Source: Angiostrongylus vasorum
Taxonomy: Eukaryota > Nematoda > Chromadorea > Rhabditida > Metastrongylidae
Assembly (NCBI GenBank): GCA_018806985.1
Contig: JADANN010000108.1
Coordinates: 3,782,001-3,846,000, forward strand
Direction of reading: 5' to 3'
Length of the DNA stretch: 64,000 nucleotides
Positions within the stretch are counted from its first letter, which is position 1. The number at the start of each line of letters is the position of its first letter. This document shows, piece by piece, positions 49,958 through 62,815 of the stretch. The position numbers and the translations under genes are program-made. A model generated the notes under the pieces. That model did no database searches. It saw only the letters and a program-made list of their open reading frames with translations, and was not told the origin of the DNA.

Positions 49958-51249
49958 ATTTTACATCCTTTTATAATTCTACCGTTCATCCTTTCATACT
50001 ATGTTAGATTGCTCCATAAAAAAATAGCATAAGTTGAAATGGACATTTTTCTTCATACAATTCAGTCAGTCAATAAAGCTACGCACTTTTTTTGAATAAT
50101 GAACCACTATTTTTTTTCAAAGCGACCGTCATTTAACCTCTGTAGTACTAACCAATACCTTCTTGGATTGTTAAGCTAATACCACCTTGATAAAAGTGTT
50201 TTTCATGCTAATATTTTGAAGTCACCATCTTCATCAAAGCCGATGAAGAGAAGAGAAGAAGAGAAGATGAAGAGACCTCACAGAAGATCAGTAGACGAAG
50301 ACATTACAGCGTTAGCTTAACAATCCAAGAAGGTAACGTACAACTATTCCATTATGATAATTTCACCAAGCAGGTTGCATACCGTCACCGAATGTCTATT
50401 CTTTTTCGATGGACATAGGGGTTTCCATTCCATCAGATGTTGCGGCCACTCATTTTACCATTATGTGCGTGATTCGATGTCTCACCTTTATGTCGTGTAT
50501 ACGTTCAGAATATTACAAAAAGATAATAACTGAGTTGCCGAAAACGTGCTCTGGAAGTGTACTTTAATAAAGGGAATGAATTATTGAAAAAAGTCGCAAA
50601 CGTCCCTAAGAATGTAGATTAAGCCTCAAATGTTTCGGAATCACGTATTGACGATTTCTTAGTAGCTTTCCATTGCCTGTCTTTCTATAGCAGCGATAGT
50701 GGGAGCGAGACCTTCTGAAAATGACGAAGTTTGAAGCTGGAAAATTTCTCCTAGTCTTTTCACGTTCTTGGACCACGTTAAACCTTAATAACGCCGCTAC
50801 AAGCCATAATGTTTGCTCATCATCCAGTTGACTTAACTGTGATCTATTTTACAACTCGCATCTAATGCTTGTATATCCAATGCACTATTAATCGTGTTTG
50901 GCCACGGCAACTCTTCGAACAACTACAACTTATGTATTAGCCCCTTATTCTCATACTGTTAAACTGAACAATTGCATTCATTCATAAGTTTATCACTGCA
51001 CATCCTTGCAACATCAGCTATATTAGATTACTCTCTCTCTTAAGCTTCATGAGGTCTTAATCTCCTAAGCGCTCACTTCAGCAACATTTAATCTTCGCAC
51101 ATCTTTCGTTTCTCTTATAGCATTTTAATGGTCTCGTTTAATCTTTTTATGTCAACCACAGTGTACCACTATCGTGTATTTGTATTGCTTTACGTAATTG
51201 TTAGTCTATTCTATTTTCAGATTACTACCTACTGAACCACCTTAGTTGC
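49958..51249. other. AT-rich intergenic DNA with a MITE
   Basis: Only the TIR element at 50156-50335 is recognisable. Confidence 0.45.
50156..50335. repeat. MITE with perfect 24-bp terminal inverted repeats
   Basis: TACCTTCTTGGATTG... at 50156-50179 is exactly reversed at 50312-50335. TA at both ends fits a Tc1/mariner-type target duplication. The interior is purine-rich (GAAGAG runs), non-coding. Confidence 0.75.
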
Positions 51250-51617
51250 AATTTATTGTACATACATTTCTAGTCTAATTGCCTTATCGTGTAAATAGCA
51301 TGTATATAAACGGTTTAATTACTCAAGTTTGCGGTGTCCAGCATTGTGACTGCTAATCACCAAAAAGCTCTGCATGGCACAGGCAAAGGCTAGCAGCTAA
51401 TCCGACCGAATCTTCTTAACTACTTTGCACTCATATATCAGCGAGCCGTCCCAACAGTTTTGTAAGTTTTTGCGCGCCTTTGCCTGTGCCTCGCGGGGCT
51501 TTTTCGTGATTAGGAGTCGCAATGCTGGACACCTCAAACTTGGGCAATTAAACCGCTTATATAAACGGCATCTACACGATAACGCAGTTACACTAGAAAT
51601 GTATGTACAATAAATTG
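51250..51617. ncRNA. Inverted pair of SL1-like spliced-leader sequences (possible SL RNA genes or pseudogenes)
   Basis: Two arms of about 141 bp (51250-51390 and the reverse complement of 51477-51617) are near copies of each other around an 86-bp spacer. On the plus strand 51312-51333 matches the 22-nt nematode SL1 at 20 of 22 positions (differences at 12 and 21). On the minus strand 51554-51533 matches at 21 of 22 (difference at 10). Each is followed at once by a GT donor (GTGTCC). Conservation spans about 62 bp upstream, including a TATATAA-like stretch next to the leader, and about 57 bp downstream with a GC-rich hairpin. That layout fits copies of an SL RNA gene with its promoter. No clear Sm site (ATTTTTGG) is visible, so they may be defective. 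Confidence 0.5.
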
Positions 51618-52202
51618 AAAAAACAAGCAAACAAAAAATATAGGAGTCCAAACGGAACGGAAGCCTTTCAAATAAGTGATTTCCACATATGGATTACTGT
51701 TCGAAAAAATATCGAACCTTCTCAGTGAACATGCTGGTTTTCCTACACTCTCAGCCTTTCAATCTTCAACCCAAAGTAATGACAACAGATCTTCAAAAGT
51801 GCCAACATTCAGAAGCTTGTTATAGACCGTACAGGAACTCTCCTACCATCGTCAGGTTGACTCTGTCGGAGCGAAATATGAGTTCAGAAAATTTGGCGAA
51901 AGTTTGTCACAACTCCCCAAATCTTCGACGACCTTTTATTTTCATGACCGCGGATCGCCCTTATTGGATCTTCTACATCTCTATTTATTACTGTCAATAT
52001 ACAACCACAGTCAACCTTTAAAACAGAGAATGGTTATTTTAAATTAGCGAAATCTGCAATAATGCTTGAAAAACAGTGCAAAATGCAAAGGAGACGAATT
52101 AAATAAGGTTGCTACGGACACTACACCACTGTTGTTAAAAAAAAAATCCGCAGGCCTACGAATTACACAGTCTTTCACACATGTAAAACGATCGTAAGGA
52201 AG

Positions 52203-52474
52203 AAGCTCTCGGCGCTGATCAATCCGTGAAGGATGCGCCATGCATTCGACTTCATTAAATATCGCTGGAGGTGACTGAATGCAAATCTGGCCTTTACAAT
52301 GACTCGCGGTGGCCTACCGATGTATCGAGCCAGTGCTGCCTGCTATCCTCCCGGACAAGGCTGATACCAATTTACCGACCTCCAGAAGGATAGAAGGCTT
52401 GGTGAACCCTGGGCGCCGGGATCGATCCCATGTCTGTATTGGTGGACGCCTCCGATCACTGCACCGCACGCGCT
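52203..52474 (-). repeat. Family A SINE
   Basis: Full-length copy, AAGCTCTCGGCGCTGATC to the CACTGCACCGCACGCGC head. Confidence 0.75.
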
Positions 52475-52656
52475 CCCTACTACCTTCTACACATATAAAA
52501 CTAAAAAAGGTGGCAACACAAGCTCCTAAAAAGAAAAGTCGTCACAATCATTACAATCAATACCAAACAACGTTTAAAACAACCTCAATTAACGACAACC
52601 TTTCGTCATAATGAGAAATAATAGGATATTCTCTTTTGTAACAATAAACAATAAAT

Positions 52657-53005
52657 GGAACGGATAGCACAATGGTAGTGATACCAGCCATCAGGAGCAC
52701 AGCGCTGATTCGATCCCGTACCGGGCTCACTAAACCCCTCATCCGAGGTCGGGAAATTAGTACCGGACTTGTCTGGGAAAAACCACTCTCTGTAATCTAA
52801 TTGGGAACGCACCAGCCGGCTACCTCAGGGCTCCACGGATAGTTTCTCGACCAGCATTCTACGACATTCAAGATGGAATGAAAATCCTCAAGCAGCAACC
52901 GAAGCGACACGTAAAAGTTGGAAGATCTTCGTGGACAATGGATGCGAGGAAACGAGTCGAATGTGAGAAGTGCTGGGATCCACACAGTAGATGTGAAGAA
53001 AGATC
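52657..53005 (+). repeat. Family D SINE
   Basis: Well-preserved full-length copy: GGATAGCACAATGGTAGTG, GCTGATTCGATCCCG, TCCTCAAGCAGCAACCG and the tail CACAGTAGATGTGAAG. Confidence 0.75.
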
Positions 53006-53385
53006 ATATAAAACAAACAAATGAAAAAGAAAAACAATAAATAGTAATTCATTGACTCATTAGAAAAGTCGACAAAACAGCAAATATAGCTTTCTAATTC
53101 GAACACCGCGAAAATAATGGAGAACTTAATGAAGAGGAACAAAATAACAGGCGACTTTTCAGGAACAAACACGCTAAATTAGCAATCATTGCTCATATAC
53201 TTTCATACAAATAGTTTTCATCAAATAGGTGCACACAGATAGTCCTTCATTTACAATACACAGCAAGCGGTGTGACTCTTTTCTACTTTTGCTTAGGCTT
53301 TTTTAGACATTTAAATCCCAAGATATTGGGGCCTTTTACGAATAGTAGTAAACTTCTATATTTACATGTCACAAAGCGGTCCAAA

Positions 53386-55192
53386 TTAATCGTTAGATCG
53401 CACTCTGTAGTGGTAGAAACCCATGGCGCTCCGAGAAATGTTCCATCCAGCAGTAATCGTAGCAACCCATAGGATAAATAGAAACGTCATGGGATAGAGG
53501 AAATAGTGCGTACGATGTAGAATTGGCAACGCTAAAGATAAATAGTGAATCAATAGAAACTGAGAAACGAAGAAACCTTAAAACTGGTATTTTCTGAGTT
53601 TTTCTGTAAACAAACCTGTATAACCGAGAAACGTAATATAGACATAATAAACTGCTGCAAGGAACCAAATAGTATTCCCAAGTGCAATCGGCAGAAAGAA
53701 CGGAGAATCGACCAGAGCTAAAAGACTTTAACCCAATGACTTTACAAGACATCATCATGTTCAATGAGTCATACATAGCTGAAATGATCCAGCCTTTCCG
53801 AACAATCTAAATAATCTAAGTATATCTCTCAGTTTACAAACTTTGTTATCTTTTCCGAATCCTCATTTCTTCAAAAGCCTACTTATTGGAAAAATTGTAG
53901 TCCGTTATCGAAAACCCACCCGGTCAGTGGGATGAAGTGATGAATATTTGCTTAGTAGTCACAGGTGTCCTCCCAACGGTTTACTGCCTCATCGTGGCTG
54001 GGAGGTGTTCCTGGGTGTCGGACTGCGATGTACAGCAGGGGGGATTCCCCCGGCAGGGTCTCCCAAGCTGAGAAGGAGCCCAGCGTTTCTATCACGAAGC
54101 CTAGCTAAGAGTAAACCAATACCAGGATCCGCCACCGTCTTGATATTAAAGTCGCATGGTGGCAAATCTCCCTCTGATCCTCAAGGACTGCGACTACCGT
54201 GGTGGTGAAAACCTGAAGCAGACTTTGGCCAGGCTGACCTCAGGGATTCCAGGGAACCACAATGGCTTAACCAGCAAATCTCCGATAAATGGTGATTATG
54301 CTGGGGCCCGCACAACCAGTGAGGACGGGCCGTTGAAGTGTCAAGTTCAAGTCACAGGTGTAGCAATAGGGATATTAAGATTTCTGTTCTGCACGAATAT
54401 AAATATGTTAGTCCAATAGCGATCCTTTACTTATCACACAGGTGGAGTAACCGAGTTTACTAATATTCACCCGAGCACCTCACGTCTCCACTATGGGGTA
54501 TTTTCGCGTATATAAATCACAACTCGTATGTAAATCATATTAATCGTAGACAGAAATAAAACAGACGTCGTCTTCAATGTATGAAAGCTTGAACATTTAG
54601 AACACTTCCTTGAGAATTAACCACTTACTCGGATAAATTATTGGAAGGAGTACGTGGAGAAGAATCAACATGGGAAAGAAGGCGTTGAGGTGTACATCGA
54701 AACAATAACCCCATTCCACATCTTGATCTTGTACCTTGCGAAGGAACCTATTAGACAACCACCTGGAACCATCTTTTGAATTAAAAGCTATGCAAAAAAA
54801 TTTTTTACAGCATATTTCACGACATAGTACGGAAACCCTTACCACAAAATTGTCGCGATTACTAGTCCTACACCAATGCAGTCAACGAAAACAACCCAGA
54901 GGAAGAACTTCACGAATCCCCAAACAGTCAAGCCGAGAGCAACCGCATAGAAGATAGAAGAAAATAAGAGAGCCAAAGATAATAGAACTAGAAATGCTGG
55001 GTCGTCACGAGCAAATTGATCTTTTGTCCCTAAACATAAAATTAGGCAACAAGCCGTAAAACGAAAGAAATGAACAGCTGTCATATACAAAATGTGTACA
55101 GACTTACGCTTTCTGTATATAAAATTGCGGTAAACCTTTTGTGGTTGAATCAACAGATAAAGCATTTGCCATGAAGCAAACTCGAAATCCAT
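53386..55192 (-). CDS. unc-50: UNC-50 family Golgi membrane protein (first exon not found)
   Basis: Five-pass inner-nuclear/Golgi membrane protein needed in C. elegans for nicotinic acetylcholine receptor trafficking. Exons in transcript order: 55192-55108, 55029-54843, 54762-54629, 53717-53616, 53531-53386 (stop at 53388-53386). Phases agree and give 217 residues. Seen: MDFEFASWQMLYLLIQPQKV, ARDDPAFL, FFLWVVFVDCIGVGLVIATI, DVEWGYCFDVHLNAFFP, GNTIWFLAAVYYVYITFLGY and the C-terminal FYHYRVR. All are family hallmarks, and five hydrophobic spans are visible. The usual 40 or more N-terminal residues, ending in a basic RLFRFRQ-like stretch, must lie in an upstream exon that ends in phase 0. I could not find it within about 1 kb. 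The intron at 54628-53718 is filled by an RTE deletion derivative (family B). Confidence 0.93.
53967..54332 (-). mobile_element. Family B element inside a UNC-50 intron
   Basis: Full-length copy on the same strand as unc-50, in intron 54628-53718. The junction reads ATCACGAAGCC, a worn form of TCAGGAAG on the plus strand. Confidence 0.75.
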
Positions 55193-55370
55193 CTGCAACG
55201 AAAATAAAGCAACTATCTAAAACTGAAAATACAAAACTTCCCATTAATGACGATGGACCATCAAAATGTGTGGGTTTAGATTTACCAACCCCAATTATCC
55301 CTTGCCGAATTTTCTCAAAATAAAAAAAATAAAATTCACTTCCCTTCCCTTCCATTTCCCTTAGTCAAAG

Positions 55371-56565
55371 TCATTCGTTAAACCCAGTTGCCACTAAAAA
55401 AGAGTACCTTGACACGTTCGCAACGACACCCAGTCTTGTGTCACTAGCACACAAGATGAACGCTAGTTTTTCGCTGTAAACGTTAAGTTGGTGAAAAAAG
55501 TGAATTTCGTACGAACAAAGCATCCCAGCTAGAAAACAGTCCAACTTTACCATTGAAAGGCTCTTCCAGAATGAACAAGAAAACAATGGAGACACTGAGA
55601 AAAATAAGGGGAACTGTTGTTCTTTTGATCCTTGTTGAAGGTTGTTGATATGAATGAGATGACCAATGTAATCGTGACCAATTTAGGGTTGTGTGGTCAA
55701 GCAAGGTTATGCCTCAAAAACAACGAGTCTTCAACACCAAAAATTTGTGGTTGATTAACAGTTCCTACTTTGATTCGCAGAACCTCCACATTCCTTCGCA
55801 ACATTTTTGGAAGCTGACTGTAAACGAGTTGAACAGATAGGGTCATGGGAAATATTAATCACAGGAACAAATAAATGCTGAACTGATTAAGCCATTCACT
55901 AGTATATCTTTAGGTTGTTCAGCTTATATTAGATTGTTATAAAACTTTTATTCGGCTAACGGTCTAATTTTTTTCTTTTTTTTCTTCCCCCCTTACCAGA
56001 GCTGATTGATCCGACTCGAAGTTCCACGGTTCGCCATCGCCTTGTTGGTTATCATTATCGTATCCAGCAAAACCCTTTTTTTGGTAAAGCATCGCATGAT
56101 TCGAAGACTCGAGATTAAGATGATCTAGAAATATTCGAGTCGCTACAACTATGAAGACCACACCATGATGCCGAAAATAACACGTTGTGTAAGCTGAACA
56201 ATCCAAAGAAACATATTGATTATTGACGCCGAGGAGGAAAGTTGGTTTAGTAAAGTGCATTCATTCGTTTCTTTCTTCTCAAAGTAAAAAAAAATGTTAG
56301 ATTTAAACAAGGTGGCCGAGGTATTACTGGAATCAGGGTTATAAGATAAGTAGGTGAGACATTTTACAACTGTAAACGTGGCCGAATGTGTGGTACAGAA
56401 GCGCTTCGCGACTTGCTCTGTATACGTAGAATGCATATAGGTAAACGGTGCATAAATGGTAGCTAGATTGCTCAAAAGAATGGGATATTCGGTAACTGTA
56501 ATAATAAAAGACTTTCCAAGCACGTAATACGGTAGAATTTGAAGACAGGACATATGAAGAATCAA
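55371..56565 (-). CDS. Candidate exons of an unidentified membrane protein upstream of unc-50
   Basis: Not recognised. On the minus strand several open stretches have plausible splice borders. One around 55560-55680 encodes a basic segment then a hydrophobic span (TTVPLIFLSVSIVFLFIL) ending near a GTAAAG donor at about 55551. One at about 55409-55541 follows TTTTCTAG (GMLCSYEIHFFHQLNVYSEK, ending near VSR). One at 56000-56260 encodes a hydrophobic span then GYDNDNQQGDGEPWNF before a GTAAGG donor. Same strand as unc-50, so it could be an upstream neighbour or contain its missing first exon. Gene structure is not resolved. Confidence 0.3.
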
Positions 56566-56696
56566 CAGAATCGAAATGTTATGATGGTACTAAACTGTAC
56601 GAACAAAAGAGGACATTATCATGACACTCATGCTAAATGACGCTATCCTTTTAACCAACTCAAGACCATGAATTATGGAAAGCAATAAAAAAAGAT

Positions 56697-56957
56697 AGAG
56701 CTCCAGGCGTTGACCAAACCCCCGGCTGCACTATGCATTCGACTTCATTAAGCACCGTTAGAGGTGACTGAATGCATATCTGGCCTATAGAATGACTTGT
56801 AGTGGCCTACCGATGTATCCAGCCAGTGCTGCTATCCTCCCTTACAAGTCTGGTATCAATTTGCAGACTCCGGAGGGATGGAGGGCTCGATGGGCATGGG
56901 GCGCGGGGAGCAACTCATGTGTATTGCAGGGCGCCTCCAACCACTGCACTACATGCA
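56697..56957 (-). repeat. Family A SINE
   Basis: Full-length copy with minor losses; head CCAACCACTGCACTACATGC. Confidence 0.75.
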
Positions 56958-58799
56958 AGCAATAATGGAATGTAGAAATCTCAGGCATTACTCCTCCTTT
57001 ACACATAATGCTTGACTCTGCCCTACTCTCAGTACGTCTGGAGAATGACCAAGTGATATAAAAGTTTTTCGTTCCTTCACAGTTTAGGTATAAATGGCTG
57101 TTTTCTAAAGAAGTACTTGGTGAATTTAAGCAAGATCTATTACAAGGATGTACACAAGATTTGGACGAAGCAGTTCTACGTACAGGTGTAGATGAGCTTC
57201 CCTCAAATTATCAATGTTTCTAAGTATACAGATAGTAATAGTAAGATATGTGCAGTATTAAGGAAATACAGACGGTGTTGGATGTCAAAGGAAAGAAGCA
57301 GAATATGAAGACTCGAAATGTGCTTCAAAACGTGCCAACCAGATGAACACCAGATGCAACAAATAAAATAAATATCTATATTTGGATCTTTATTCTCAAT
57401 TTTTTCTCGCTTAATTTAGATAGGTTTCAATAATAGGGACAAAACAATGGACTGCAATGGCAGTACAGTAGCACTGCAATGTCAATACAGAAGACTGCAA
57501 ATGGTACTTGGAAAACACACTTTGCAAAGAATATTGGTTAGAAACTGAATATGCAAAAGAATTACGAAAGCCACAGAACGTAGGGTCCAGCACTTCGAGT
57601 CTGGACAAGTTTAGAAAATGTATTGCTGGAAAAGATGGAGTTTTCGCAAGCACACTGATAAACGGGCTTTCTGCCAGCATTTAGTTCTTTTCAAAAATCA
57701 ATAATTTCGTTGACATTGAGTGTACAGTGTACTAACTGTACAAACACAGCTTAATTATATTTATTCGTTACAGGTCTCCTAAATGGTTTACCATCTTATG
57801 CTGTGAAGATGTCCCTAAGTGTTGCACATCAACATGTGAGAAGAGTAGACACATTTTAGTAGCTTTTGCTAACAACCTTTTCCCAAAAAGTAAGATCGGA
57901 CAAAAAAACTCGTCCCAAACACATTTTTTTCGAACATTGTTAAATTGAAGCAATAGTCTTCTTCAGATGACACTCGGAAACACAAATGTACAGCAAAAAA
58001 AGGCTCTGTGCGGCAACAGGAAAATAGGAAAGATGAGGAACCATACGATATGTGCCGTCGCGAATGTATCAGCGTGCTCATTCTAGTTTATAAATGTGTT
58101 TTCTACACAATGAAATATTTTCTACTTACTTGCTTGAAGTGTATGAATCGTCGTGAGAAACGAGTCAATTTCGCCCAAGCTGACATTCGTACAGCGGTGA
58201 AACAGCCAACACGATCAGTCCTGTAAAGGATTTAATGGAGTAACTGTAAAAGAGATCTATAGATCTACTTCAAAGAGGGATCTGCAGTAAGCTAGTAACG
58301 AAGCTATGCCTTGCGCTCCAGGTTATGTATAAGGTAAAACGCGGATGTAAAATGACGTTTTTGCCATGAGATGCAGAGGGTTTTGAGGATGGGCTTCCTG
58401 TCTTCGTTGTGCCTAAATGGTAGATACACTCCGCTTGTAAGCAGACATATTTCTCTGTGGGTATGCGTGCGTAAATGCCGACCGTAACAACGTAGACTTG
58501 ATCTAAAGGCGGTAATCAAATAAATGAAAAGACGAGTAAGAAGTCACGTGTCGTCTCCGAGAAAAATAAACTTTGTTTGAGAAAGCCTGGACAGCTTTCC
58601 CTGGAAATTACTGCGAAAACAGTAAAAAAGTTTGACTCATTCCCATCAATTCGAAAGAGCTTCCGATAAGACGACGTTGTGCACGACAACTACGGAAACT
58701 CTGCTAAGATATCATGGTTATCAGGATGATCTGTGTTTGTAACACAACAACTAGCATCTGTATACTTCACTGAAAAACTGGTGATGTACGCCAAATATT
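56958..58799. other. Intergenic DNA, nothing recognised
   Basis: Several 60-90 codon frames on both strands with no family resemblance or good splice borders. Confidence 0.45.
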
Positions 58800-59260
58800 T
58801 AAGTACGCGACGACAGGACAAGACGGCCAAGAAGACACCTCCCACCAAACGAGCGAACGCAGTTTATGATATTGGGAAAAAAATGAACCTCGGAACACGT
58901 TCAAGTAGACGATTTGGAAACGTCGGCTCTTTGTCAACACCAGGGCGCCCATGAACATCGACTCCATTGAACAACTACACGAATCAGACGTTTACGATTG
59001 AAAAAGTGAATCAGTCTGAGGTTTAACAACACTTGTTGTCTATACCCTAACACTAAACATAAACCGAAGACAAAGTTAGATCCTTCAATGTCGATTTGGA
59101 GCTCTACAAAGAAATTGATGCTGATGTCTTCTATAAGATCATTATTGGCGATTAAAAAGACAATATTGAAAAACGTGTTAAGAAATTTACATTAGAACCC
59201 ATGGATTGGAATGGCACGAACAAGGAGACAGGGTTTCTAGAATAGTCATGATAACCAAAG
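58800..59260 (+). mobile_element. RTE endonuclease fragment, strongly decayed
   Basis: Pieces match the RTE endonuclease domain: NTRAPMNIDSIEQL, then SFNVDLELYKEID, ADVFYKIIIGD and LEPMDWNGTNKE in shifting frames with stops. Confidence 0.6.
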
Positions 59261-61168
59261 TTTCCTCAGAACCAAAATAAGTACCCCTTTCAATCAAGGA
59301 TTCTTAAACACTGCTATCGAAAACATTCACAACAATTGTAAATGTCATTTACTCACTAACAATTCCACCACTGTCATAGATAATTGTGTGAGATGCATGT
59401 AGCAATCAACTCATGTCCAAATTTCCAACAACCTGTAAGAAGGGAAGCTGTAATCGAACATCTTAATGACAGAAGAGAAGCATTACTTGTTAAAGATGGA
59501 GAGGTTGAGAAGAATATCAGTAATGCTCTCCGGGGCCGGAAAATATAGCACGACCACTCTATAACGTTCATGTATAACAACCACTACATCTAGAACGGCA
59601 ATGGAGAAAACCATCCATGATCCCGACTACAATTTCCCCGACAGCCACGCAAACCTGTCTCAATATTAGATGAGCGATGACGTATTCTTCCCAACGGTTA
59701 AAATGCCACGTGTAAAAATGGAAGGCTCCTAGTTAACACGAAACCAGGACATTGGGCAAAACGGGAGACAAACACGACATATGCACCCGCAGCCCAATTT
59801 GGTACTACCTTCCGTGTATAAACACAGGATTAACAGAACATATGACGTATAACAGACACATGAGAAAGTAGTGTTCCGAAGAACATAATGGAATCGCACG
59901 AAACATCGCGAGGGTAAGAAAGTGGCTTTGTGTCACTTTTAACGATTCATAAATATTTTCGACCCAACTGCCACTGAAGTGTTTATGGAAGCCCTGAATG
60001 GTCGGGTCCATGCTGAATATATAAAGATCCTAAAGATGCATCAAAAAAAATCTGCGTTCTCTCGGCTCTTCTTTTTATTACGAAGAAATATATGCAAAAT
60101 AAATTTGCTTCTAATGTCACATTCATGCTCACTGGAACGGATGTCTCTAAATGATCCAGCTTTGCATATATAGGTCGACTATGTTTATGCGATGACTTGG
60201 CACGGTTGGGGAAAAACGAAAGAGAAAGAAAAAAAAGAAAGAAGAAAACGAGACGGACTGTGGAGTGTGTTAAAGAGATAATGGAAGAAGTACTGAGGCA
60301 TCTGGCCACACGTCCACATAAGATTTCTAGTGCCTTAACTCAAAGTCTGGAAACAGACGTTACAGAGTGGCTCGTGTAACAAAATCTAGTGCTCTATCGT
60401 CTACGAAAATTGATCAGAGACACCATTGCATACGCCGTCATGATGTGATGCAGCAGTAGAGTGTAGTTAGTGAAAGGGTGTCAGGCGATAACTATCACGT
60501 ATATAACTCTGTTTATAAGATCATATAAATAAATATATCACGTGTATAAAAGGAAAAAAACACCAATATGAGATTAGTCAGAATTCCTCACGAAAACCCT
60601 CGACAAAAACATTTGCTGCTCAGCGAGTCTCGAAAGCGAGAAGAAACCTGGGACCATTTTTGCACGTGGCGGTTACAAATAAAAAGCTTTACTCGAACCA
60701 ACTATGCAGACAGTAAAACTTTATCACAAGGTAGCCAAGAAAAAACACCGCTTCAATTCGACATAGAAGCCACAGACCGCCGCATTTTTCTCTCACTACG
60801 CTTCTAGATCAAGCACAACGAGAAATCACACAAAGGGTATGCTGAAAAGGTTCCTTACATTCTCCACTACAACACTGGAATTAAGAAACCCTCTAGTGTC
60901 AGCGCTGTACCAGCAAGGTAAGGCATGCGTGACATGTATTCTGACTTGCTAGATATTTTCAAAAGTCGTTTACGTCATAATTCTAAACACACCTTCTGCA
61001 GCATATCTATAACTGCATAAACAATGCAATTACTAGACCATTGTGCCAAAAAAGTGAATGAGAACTATATTTAGAACCAGTCGATTTGGATTAAGAACAC
61101 ATCAACAAGCATCTTATGAAGTTTGAAAGGCGACTTTTTTGTGGAGAAATTTGGGAAATGAGACATAC
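59261..61168. other. Intergenic DNA, nothing recognised
   Basis: Frames at 59983-60309 (minus) and 60568-60807 (plus) have no recognisable domain. Confidence 0.4.
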
Positions 61169-61292
61169 CCGGAACTCGTAGAATATCCTCCCGGCGTAGA
61201 ATAGCCACTGCGGGTAATGTTTCCAAATCTAAATTGTTTTGCAGCAGAGGGCAAATGAGCGCCTGAAGTTCCTGGCTGATAAGCGAGTGGAC
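61169..61292 (-). CDS. Orphan internal exon, Gly/Ser/Tyr-rich
   Basis: Not recognised. A 124-bp segment lies between a good acceptor (ATCTCTAG) and a good donor (GG then GTATGT). It encodes a segment including AYQPGTSGAHLPSAAKQF and GYSTPGGYSTSSG. Phases are 1 at entry and 2 at exit. Flanking exons of the same gene were not identified within the window. Confidence 0.35.
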
Positions 61293-61875
61293 CTAGAGAT
61301 GCAGATAAAAGAATCATAATGTTCGAACAACTTGGGAAAACTCCCACGATATTCGGACACTACGGGAAAACCTTAACAATAGACGCAAAGAAAATACACA
61401 AACAATTAAGAATTTCTTAGCCAACAAGGGCCAAATTACTATAGCTATTTGTACTATCACGATCAATATTTGCTAATAGTCATTATTATACAAAGCATTT
61501 TTGCACGGATTTACTGTTCTGCAACACAGGTAAGGAAAGGCCTTTCTCTCGAACTCCCAAAAGAATGGATAAACTCAAAAAACATCGTGATAGAGATTAA
61601 CTAGGTGGTTCAGTCGAAGCACACAGAACGTCGTTATATTTTAAGCAGACCAAACATGGTAATATAATCTTATCAACCAAATCTAGACTACAATATTGTC
61701 TGGTCACGACTATACACACCATAAACTGATTATGTTGGCGATAAGATTTAACAAGAACGATATGTTCCAAGTTATAACCACGATGTAACAAGTAGCGATT
61801 GAGTGGACAGTGAAACAGCAAGCAGTCGCCCACGAATTCGTCGGATCCGACTGTGGATATGCTTCCATTTTAGAC

Positions 61876-62140
61876 GACGCGTGTGGCGCAGTGACTGGAG
61901 GCTCTCTGCAGTACACATGGGATAGATTCCCGGGCCCCTGGCCCACCAAGCCTTCCAACCCTCCGGAGTCAGCAAATTCGTACCAGACTTACCTGGGAGG
62001 ATAGCAGCACTGGCTCGATACATCGGTAGGCTACCGCGAGTCATTGTAAAGGCCAGATATGCATTCAATCATCTCCAACGATGCTTAATGAAGTCTAATG
62101 CAGCGCATCCTTCAGGGACTGATCCACGCCGACACCTTTT
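61876..62140 (+). repeat. Family A SINE
   Basis: Full-length copy; head ACGCGTGTGGCGCAGTGAC, tail CACGCCGACACCTTTT. Confidence 0.75.
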
Positions 62141-62661
62141 ATTTTTTTACGCTTCTAATTTGAGGGTCTGCCAACCTCCCAACCCCCTCCCCTTTCGTGA
62201 ACACATTGAATGCGGTCGAAAGTGATTTTAATTGGAATCCCTGAGATGTGCTAAAGTGTTCCAAGGTTTTCACCACGAGTGGTCGCCGGTTGTTGTGGAC
62301 TGGCGGGAGGTATGTTGCCTATCGACACGGATATTCTACGAAGACATCTGGGGAGATTTCGCGAAGACAGCGAAAACCAAAATCCAATGCATAACTGTTG
62401 TCATAAACTTTAAATGTTATCACTTGATGATCAATATTTGGAAGGAAAATATCATTAAGTCAAGAACAATGCTGTTAAGAATACCATCGAAAACTCACTA
62501 GTTAAGCGATGGGTACCAAGTACAAAAAAAGCGAACGTGGGAAAAACATTTCTAACTGCACAGGTTGGTCAAATAACGACGTTCTAGGCTTCAACTGGCA
62601 CAAGAAGCAAGTGTAATGAACAATCACGTATCATCTACTAAAGAATTAATATGCCTGCTTC

Positions 62662-62815
62662 TATAATGATACTGAAATATTTGCAAAACTCCGGACCGCA
62701 GGTGTCTGCGATGGGGAACGAACGCGCTATTATCTTTTCCGTGGGCTAACGCGTTCATCGCCACATCATGCGGGTCATTGGTTTGGGCTGTCTTAGATAG
62801 TTTTTTTATCATCTA
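62662..62815 (-). repeat. Family C SINE monomer
   Basis: Single arm on the minus strand: ACTGAAATATTTGCAAAACT, GGGGAACGAACGCGC, CACCGCATGATG-like end (CGCCACATCATGCGG). Confidence 0.7.
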
